Both the position numbers and the translations under genes were made by a program. A stretch of 32,662 bases of DNA from Candidatus Iainarchaeum sp. (GTDB lineage Archaea > Iainarchaeota > Iainarchaeia > Iainarchaeales > DTGL01): NCBI GenBank assembly GCA_026396995.1, contig JAPLVS010000002.1, positions 1 through 32,662 on the forward strand, written 5' to 3'. A model generated the notes under the pieces. The model saw only the letters and a list, made by a program, of their open reading frames with translations. It was not told where the DNA came from and did no database searches. Numbering within the stretch: position 1 is the stretch's first letter; every line of letters begins with the position of its first letter. This document shows positions 26,946 through 32,662 of the stretch, in pieces.

Positions 26946-27671
26946 TCAAGGAGCCTGCGCCTGCGGTTCAAGCAGCTTCTTCGGGATAAAATGCCATTTA
27001 GGCCTGCCAAAAAGCCCGGCGACAAGGATCGCGTGCTTTGCCCTGTTTTGCTTGCCTGTGGCTATTGGTTTGCCTAGCTTTATCTCCACGTTGTGGATAT
27101 TGCTGTCAGGATCCCAAAGCTTGTCCTGAAAAATAGGGTCCGTGAACCTTTTCGGGTCTTCGGCCGCCAGGTATCTCTTTACAAAATCCCTTGACTTCCG
27201 GTCCGTCGGCCTGAAGCCGTTTTTAAGGAAAAAATTAAAGGCGCTTACATGCCCGGCATACACATTCATTCCCTTCCAGCCGTTTTCCCGATAAACCTGC
27301 TCCATTGCGGTGAGCATTATGGAACCGATATTCCGTCCTCGCAAGGTTTCACTTATCCGCCTGAGTTCAAGGTCAACGCTGATTTCACCCAAATACCTGC
27401 CATTCTTGTTCAAAACGGTGAGGGCGCCCCTGTTCCCGGCGCTTTGGTACACGCGGCAGGCCTCGCCTTCATTGAAAACTATGACAGCACGGAGCCTGCC
27501 TGATTCCTTTGAGCGAAGTGGAACCGTGATTGTTTTTCCGCCGACTTTCACAGGAAAAAAACCTGTTTTGGTCGCAGCCTTGACAGACCGCCTGCTTGCG
27601 CGCCTCCCTATCATTGCTCTGTCTTCCCGGCCGAGGGAATTGTAGGTTTTCCGCAAACGAATCAAAGGCAT
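26946..27671 (-). CDS. GNAT-like acetyltransferase
   Basis: ISVDLELRRISETLRGRNIGSIMLTAMEQVYRENGWKGMNVYAGHVSAFNFFLKNGFRP. Confidence 0.75.
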   Translation of the reverse strand: MPLIRLRKTYNSLGREDRAMIGRRASRRSVKAATKTGFFPVKVGGKTITVPLRSKESGRLRAVIVFNEGEACRVYQSAGNRGALTVLNKNGRYLGEISVDLELRRISETLRGRNIGSIMLTAMEQVYRENGWKGMNVYAGHVSAFNFFLKNGFRPTDRKSRDFVKRYLAAEDPKRFTDPIFQDKLWDPDSNIHNVEIKLGKPIATGKQNRAKHAILVAGLFGRPKWHFIPKKLLEPQAQAP

Positions 27672-27724
27672 AGAAAAGACATTGTGTAAAAGGGTTTTAA
27701 TTGCTTTTTCAGCAAGCGATTAGT

Positions 27725-28762
27725 ATGAAAGTGCTGAAGATTGACAGGTTCAGGTCCACTGCGGAGATAATGCCGGAAACGCGCGATGACTTGTGGCATT
27801 TGAGCCATATCATCGAACACGGCGATTTGGTTAAAGGGAGGACCACGCGCAAAATAAAAGGCGGGGAAGGGGAAACAACGCGCAGGGAAAACCTTTTCCT
27901 TGAAATCGAAGTGAAAGGCGTTGATTTCGACAAATTCTCCGGATTGCTCAGAGTGCAGGGAATTATCAGGAGCGGGAAGCCAGAAGACCTGATTGAAATA
28001 GGGGCCATGCATTCTTTGGAGATAGAGCAGAACAGGAAACTGCATCTGCAAAAGAAAAAATTCCGCAAAGACCAGTACGAAAGGCTGCAGAAAGCGCAGA
28101 AAGCCTCGCATAAAAAGCCAGTGCTGGTCGTGGTGCTTGATGACGAGAGCGCCAGTTTCGCTTTGATGAAAGAATTCGGCTTCGAAGAAAAAGGCAGCAT
28201 TCACTCAGGGAAAGCCGGAAAGCAGTTCGATGAAGGCGAATGGAAAAAAGAATTTTACGGAAACATTGCAAAAACAGTGATGGATTCAGGCACCGACATT
28301 GCGGTTCTCGCAGGCCCCGGATTCGCAAAGAATGAATTGCAGGAAGTCCTTAAAGAAAAAAAATTCCCTGGAAAAATATTTGTGGAGGGCACGAATGCCA
28401 CAGGCCTCACCGGAGTGAACGAATTATTGAAGGGAACCGCGCTCGCGAAAATTGTGGAGGATGCCGAAATCACAAAGGAAGCCGCGCTGATTGAAAAGGT
28501 TATGGAAGCAATCGGGAAGAATACCGGGAAAGCAACTTACGGCCTTGAAGAGGTCGGAAAAGCAATCGATTTGGGGGCAGTGGAATCCCTTTTGGTTTTG
28601 GACAAATATTTGGGCGAGGAAAGGGAAAAACTCTCGCCATTGCTTGAAACCGCGGAATCGCTGCGCGCAGAAATCCATATCTTCAATTCAGAGCATGACC
28701 CAGGAAAAAAGTTGGAGGGAATAGGGAAGATTGCGGCAGTGCTGAGATACAGGATTGAATGA
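27725..28762 (+). CDS. pelA: Pelota/Dom34 mRNA surveillance protein
   Basis: MKVLKIDR...PETRDDLWHLSHIIEHGDLVKGRTTRKIK...VLAGPGFAKNELQEVLKEK...ALIEKVMEAIGKN. Confidence 0.95.
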   Translation: MKVLKIDRFRSTAEIMPETRDDLWHLSHIIEHGDLVKGRTTRKIKGGEGETTRRENLFLEIEVKGVDFDKFSGLLRVQGIIRSGKPEDLIEIGAMHSLEIEQNRKLHLQKKKFRKDQYERLQKAQKASHKKPVLVVVLDDESASFALMKEFGFEEKGSIHSGKAGKQFDEGEWKKEFYGNIAKTVMDSGTDIAVLAGPGFAKNELQEVLKEKKFPGKIFVEGTNATGLTGVNELLKGTALAKIVEDAEITKEAALIEKVMEAIGKNTGKATYGLEEVGKAIDLGAVESLLVLDKYLGEEREKLSPLLETAESLRAEIHIFNSEHDPGKKLEGIGKIAAVLRYRIE

Positions 28763-28763
28763 A

Positions 28764-29579
28764 ATGTTCGGCAGGAAAAGGAAGGAACTTGAAGTGATGT
28801 GGGTTGCCCACGGGGTTGCGGTGAAGGAAGAGGCTGAGTTAAATGAATTTTTTGGAGTGAGAGAGGACACGGTCAGGCCGGGGGCAACGCAGCGCGACCG
28901 GCTGGTCGAACACCTGAATCAAGTAATACAGCCAGGGGATAAAGTTTTGGTTGAAATGGAACAAGAAAAAGTAAACGAGCTGAAAATTAGCTGGGCCAAA
29001 GACCCCCTTGTGCCCATGAGTGAAAGGTTTTGGAGGCCTGTTTTTGAGGCAATCTGGCAAAAAGGCGGGAATATTGTTGGAATCGAATCGCCTGCCGGAA
29101 ACAGGCATGCCAATGATTTGATTATGGACAGGAAATTTACAAGATATGGCGCCTCCCCTGTTCTTTCAAATTATGAGAGTTTCCGAAGGGAAAACGTAAT
29201 AGTTTTCCCGCTCAGGGAAAGGCTGATGGCAAAAAAGACAGCAAGGGAAATGGAAGGCACAGCGCCGGTAAGATGCGCAATTATGGGTGCCGCCCATTCG
29301 GTATACCTGCCTAGCTGGCTGAGAAGTTATGGAATCAAGCCGAAAAGATGGAAATACAGTTTGAGGGCAAGTGACGGCGACAGAAGGGCTGCAATGATGG
29401 GTTACTATTGGAACAATGAGCGCATTCGCGAAAAGAGGAGAAAGGCAAAGGCAGGAAGGAAAGCCAAACAGCGGACAGCACGCGAAAATGCAAGAAGAGA
29501 TAGAGTAAGAAGGAAAGCCGAACTGCGCGAAGCAAGGCAGGCATTGCGTCTGCAGAGAACCGCCAAAAAGCCGCGGTGA
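28764..29579 (+). CDS. Hypothetical protein, possible TraB/ChaN-like core, strongly basic C-terminal tail
   Basis: CAIMGAAHSVYLPSWLRSYG and GDKVLVEMEQEKVNEL resemble TraB-like patterns; tail IREKRRKAKAGRKAKQRTARENARRDRVRRKAELREARQ. Confidence 0.6.
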   Translation: MFGRKRKELEVMWVAHGVAVKEEAELNEFFGVREDTVRPGATQRDRLVEHLNQVIQPGDKVLVEMEQEKVNELKISWAKDPLVPMSERFWRPVFEAIWQKGGNIVGIESPAGNRHANDLIMDRKFTRYGASPVLSNYESFRRENVIVFPLRERLMAKKTAREMEGTAPVRCAIMGAAHSVYLPSWLRSYGIKPKRWKYSLRASDGDRRAAMMGYYWNNERIREKRRKAKAGRKAKQRTARENARRDRVRRKAELREARQALRLQRTAKKPR

Positions 29580-29613
29580 AAAGAATAAATTCTGCTTTGG
29601 GTGTAATTCTATT

Positions 29614-31314
29614 ATGCCTTCAAGGAAAAGGCCTTCAGGGAAAATGCTTCCAGCGGAAAGGCTTTCACGCGAATTGCCTGTTTTGCCGCGCTGGAGCCAG
29701 GGCACTTATAATTCGGTTGTGAGGGGGCTGCAAAGCAAAAAAAGCATTCCCAGAGTGGCAAAAAAGTTCGGTTTAAGCGAACGGGATGTGCGGGCAATCA
29801 GGCAAAGGGAAATCAGAAGGCTTAGGTGGGATGAACAGCGCCAGCTCCGTGAAATAGGGGAAAGTTTCGGCCTTACACGGGAAAGGGTGAGGCAGATAGC
29901 CCCGGACTTCAACATGAAAAAAGAAGACTTTTTGCTTTTGCAATGGATTAAACAGCACAACCTGCGCATAAAAGACCCGGCTGAACTGAAAAGGTTCATG
30001 GAAAAAAACTATTTCAGGAATTACCGGGTGCTGGCAAGGGCGCTGGGAATTAAAGAGAATGCAGAAAGCGCAGTGGGGTTTCTCAGGGAAAGACTTGCCG
30101 CTTCCAAAGATGCGTATAAGGAAAGGCGGCGGCACAACAAGGAAAAGATACGCAGATGGGCTGAAAAAGTGAAAAAAACACATCCTGAAAGGCTCTCATA
30201 TGGGCATTTGTTCAAGAACCGACGGAAGCTGCTTCATAGGATACTTGGAGCGTACTGCAGGGACAAATCAGAGATTCAAAATAATAGTTCAAGGATTTTT
30301 CAAAGGTTCCTTGCGGATGTCGGCGTTTCAATGGAACAGGCAGGAATGAACAAGCCCAACACATCAAAAAAGCAGGCAAAGGGGAAAATCCTTCAACGCG
30401 CCAACTGGCCTTTGCCTGTGAGATATGCATCATACTATTATCCGCCTGAAGATGCCGCAAAGGAGGAGAAAGCGCGCGGGAAGCGCGGCCTTGGCAGCCA
30501 CGGCATCATTCCCGGCAGTTTAAGAGAGCTTGTGGCCAAAGGGCAGCTTGTGAAATCACAAATCGGCTCAAGGGACTATTATTTCAGGCCTGGCCGGGAA
30601 GAAAGAATGCAGGCAATGCGCAGGCGCGCAGTGCGATTCGCTTTGGGCAGGAAAGAAAGGGGCCTTAATACAAGCATTACCTTTGGAAAGGCAGAAGCAA
30701 GAGAACTGGTTTTGCTGAGGCTCGGGGAGAAGCCGATGACAATGACAGGCATCGGCGAAATAAGAATCGGAAAAAGAGAAAGCCTTCGGACAAATATCGA
30801 CTCAATTAAGAAAGCCCTTGAAGAGCTTTTAAGAGAAGGAAAAATAGAAAGGCAGGAAATCGGCGGCGTGACGTATTACTTCCTGGGCGAACAAAAGTTT
30901 GCGGCGCCCAAGGCAAAAGGAAGGCCTGCAGCGAGAGAGCCTGCACCGCTCCAACCTCAAAAAAAGGCAGTTGCTCCCAGAACAAAAGAAAGAGCCGCCG
31001 GAGGGGAGCCTGAATCTTTGCCCCAAAAAAAAGTAAGGGAACCAGTTCCAAAAACAGGCCCAGCCATCACGAGAAGGTTTGAAGAGCTGATGAGGCCTGT
31101 TGCCGGAAGCGATGAAACTGCAATCGGACAGCTTGAAGCGCTAAGGGAAAGAAGGAGGGAAATCGGCAGCCTGCTGGTGGAAAGCAGGGGAAAACTCGCA
31201 GACAAGGAACTGAGGGTGCTGCAAAGGGAAAAGGCAAGGCTCATCCAGCAAATAGACGAAATAACAGCGCAATTGAGGAAAAGCGGCTTGCCTGAAAAAG
31301 AATGGCACACATGA
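29614..31314 (+). CDS. Large multi-HTH protein with sigma-70 region 4.2-like motif
   Basis: QLREIGESFGLTRERVRQIAPDF, preceded by SIPRVAKKFGLSERDVRAI; later winged-helix-like SIKKALEELLREGKIERQEIGGVTYYFLG. Confidence 0.75.
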   Translation: MPSRKRPSGKMLPAERLSRELPVLPRWSQGTYNSVVRGLQSKKSIPRVAKKFGLSERDVRAIRQREIRRLRWDEQRQLREIGESFGLTRERVRQIAPDFNMKKEDFLLLQWIKQHNLRIKDPAELKRFMEKNYFRNYRVLARALGIKENAESAVGFLRERLAASKDAYKERRRHNKEKIRRWAEKVKKTHPERLSYGHLFKNRRKLLHRILGAYCRDKSEIQNNSSRIFQRFLADVGVSMEQAGMNKPNTSKKQAKGKILQRANWPLPVRYASYYYPPEDAAKEEKARGKRGLGSHGIIPGSLRELVAKGQLVKSQIGSRDYYFRPGREERMQAMRRRAVRFALGRKERGLNTSITFGKAEARELVLLRLGEKPMTMTGIGEIRIGKRESLRTNIDSIKKALEELLREGKIERQEIGGVTYYFLGEQKFAAPKAKGRPAAREPAPLQPQKKAVAPRTKERAAGGEPESLPQKKVREPVPKTGPAITRRFEELMRPVAGSDETAIGQLEALRERRREIGSLLVESRGKLADKELRVLQREKARLIQQIDEITAQLRKSGLPEKEWHT

Positions 31315-31674
31315 TTATTTTACAGAAAATTCTTTCCATTCCACTTTTCCTTCTTCCACAAGCTTTTTGATGCTGCGCTCTTTTTCCGTGAGCTTTGAAT
31401 CAGCGAACTTGAACTCACAGAAAACAATCTTGTCCTCGTTGAATGCGATGCCGTCTATGGGCGAGCCCAGGAAGCGGAACTGCTTTGGGTCGTAGGGAAA
31501 AGAATCCATCAATGGAAGCCATTGCTCTGTTATCTGGCCGTAGCGCGTGCTCATCGACTGCTTTTTTGAAGAAAGGTCGTCGAGCTCTGACTGGAGGGAT
31601 TGGGCTTTGCGATAGAAAAGAAACAGGAAAAATGCGAGCGCGAGAGCGATGACTGCAAGGATTATTTCAAGCAT
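31315..31674 (-). CDS. Membrane-anchored Holliday junction resolvase-like endonuclease domain (Endonuc_Holl-like)
   Basis: N-terminal TM; YGQITEQWLPLMDSFPYDPKQFRFLGSPIDGIAFNEDKIVFCEFKFADSKLTEKERSIKKLVEEGKVEW, with a D...E-x-K nuclease pattern. Confidence 0.8.
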   Translation of the reverse strand: MLEIILAVIALALAFFLFLFYRKAQSLQSELDDLSSKKQSMSTRYGQITEQWLPLMDSFPYDPKQFRFLGSPIDGIAFNEDKIVFCEFKFADSKLTEKERSIKKLVEEGKVEWKEFSVK

Positions 31675-31702
31675 TCCAGGGACCGCCAGAAAGATTCAGA
31701 AC

Positions 31703-32053
31703 TCAATATGTTTTGGTGCCTGCGCCTGTGAGGGTTATAATTTTGTAGTCCCTGCCTGCTTCCTTGAGCGCTGCAAGCAAAGCCATGTGCTCCTTGCCGA
31801 TGCCTGAAATAAGCGATACAAGGAGTTCACCTTCAGGAAGTTCTGTTTTAATCGTGTCTTTTATTGCCTCAAAGCCTGTGCGGCTGTTCACAAGCACCCA
31901 TGAGACTTCTTTTGCTGGCTTGAAGTTTTCCTGGCAGAACTCGTTGCTTACAAGCAGTATTTTATCCCACTGCTCTTCCTGAATCAGCCTTGCAACATGC
32001 CCCCAGGTGCCCCTTCCTTTTCCCAAAGTAGCAATAAAAATCCTTCCCATCAA
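31703..32053 (-). CDS. Small Rossmann/CARF-like protein
   Basis: RIFIATLGKGRGTW, KILLVSNEF, LLVSLISGIGKEHMALLAALKEAG resemble CARF-type patterns; weak by eye. Confidence 0.6.
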   Translation of the reverse strand: MMGRIFIATLGKGRGTWGHVARLIQEEQWDKILLVSNEFCQENFKPAKEVSWVLVNSRTGFEAIKDTIKTELPEGELLVSLISGIGKEHMALLAALKEAGRDYKIITLTGAGTKTY

Positions 32054-32066
32054 ATCACTCCAATAA

Positions 32067-32080
32067 ATTAATATATTAAT
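32067..32080. repeat. Perfect 14-bp palindrome ATTAATATATTAAT
   Basis: Self-complementary, 14 nt upstream of the start codon at 32053 (minus). Confidence 0.7.
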
Positions 32081-32122
32081 GAAACATTTAAAGAAAACCT
32101 TAAAAGGGCTCCTGAAACGCTT

Positions 32123-32476
32123 TCAGGCGCCGGTTTCAGGCCCAACAAACTTTTCCTTTGCCTGCCTGTAAATCGCAAGGAAAAACTTGCCTTTTTCGTT
32201 TGTGTAATAAAACCTGTTCGAGCCGGCATCAAAAAAAGAAACAACGCCAACCGCAACAAGCGATTCCGCTAATTCAAAAATGTCCTCCTGTTCCATTCTC
32301 GGGAACTCGGCTTTAAGCATCATAAGGCTTTTTGCCTTTTCAGCAAGCGACTGGACAACCAGTATGCAGAGATTGGACTTCATTATCGTGTAATACGCAG
32401 GATTCTGCTCGAGAAACCTAACGAACTCGTCGGGAGGCTGCTGGGTTCCACCCTGCTCGGCCACAAGAACGGTCAT
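32123..32476 (-). CDS. Winged-helix-like protein
   Basis: ESLVAVGVVSFFDAGSNRFYYTNEKGKFFLAIYRQAKEKF resembles a wHTH wing plus C-terminal helix. Confidence 0.65.
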   Translation of the reverse strand: MTVLVAEQGGTQQPPDEFVRFLEQNPAYYTIMKSNLCILVVQSLAEKAKSLMMLKAEFPRMEQEDIFELAESLVAVGVVSFFDAGSNRFYYTNEKGKFFLAIYRQAKEKFVGPETGA

Positions 32477-32537
32477 AAACTAAAAGAAAGCGCTTGTTAT
32501 ATTAAAGGGTTTTGGAACTGGGGGCGGTGTAGAAATC

Positions 32538-32662
32538 CTATTGGAGTGCGAGGGTTAGCGTGATTTTGATTGTTCGTCCGATGTGTTCGATGTTGTAGGC
32601 TATTGCTTTGATGGTTGCTTGTTTTTGTTGGTTTGCTGCGTTTTTTGCTCGAACAAACCCTC
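32538..32662 (-). mobile_element. C-terminal end of a DDE transposase (IS element), truncated by window edge
   Basis: Manual translation of the minus strand: GFVRAKNAANQQKQATIKAIAYNIEHIGRTIKITLTLALQ*, typical of IS transposase C-termini; A/C-rich codons differ from neighbours. Confidence 0.65.

Overview
Gene-dense archaeal chromosomal segment, about 32.7 kb. The markers are aL15e, ABCE1, pelota, LSm, NcsA/TtuA, archaeal-type ApgM, class III signal-peptide pilins and BHB tRNA introns. The style suggests a small-genome DPANN-type lineage, but that is inference. Core content: 3' part of MetRS, LemA-HtpX, M50 protease, MinD-like ATPase, LSm, tRNA thiolase, L15e, an MtnA/class II aldolase/HD operon, TctA-like permease, JAMM-like protein, ApgM, a four-gene pilin-like cassette, Asn-synthase-like protein, ABCE1, GNAT and pelota. 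RNA genes: tRNA-Ser(CGA) with an 86-nt intron, tRNA-Ala(GGC) with an 18-nt BHB intron, and tRNA-Val(GAC). Main points for follow-up: a predicted lipoprotein made of about 20 two-Cys 26-aa repeats; a 51-aa ORF missing from the ORF track; a JAMM homologue with His to Tyr in its metal motif; tandem M14-like paralogues flanking an apparently half-length RNase P Rpp30-like ORF; an archaeal protein with a sigma-70 region 4.2-like helix-turn-helix; a CARF-like/wHTH gene pair with a 14-bp palindrome; and a transposase 3' end at the right edge that is absent from the ORF track. All family calls come from reading motifs by eye; no database search was run.
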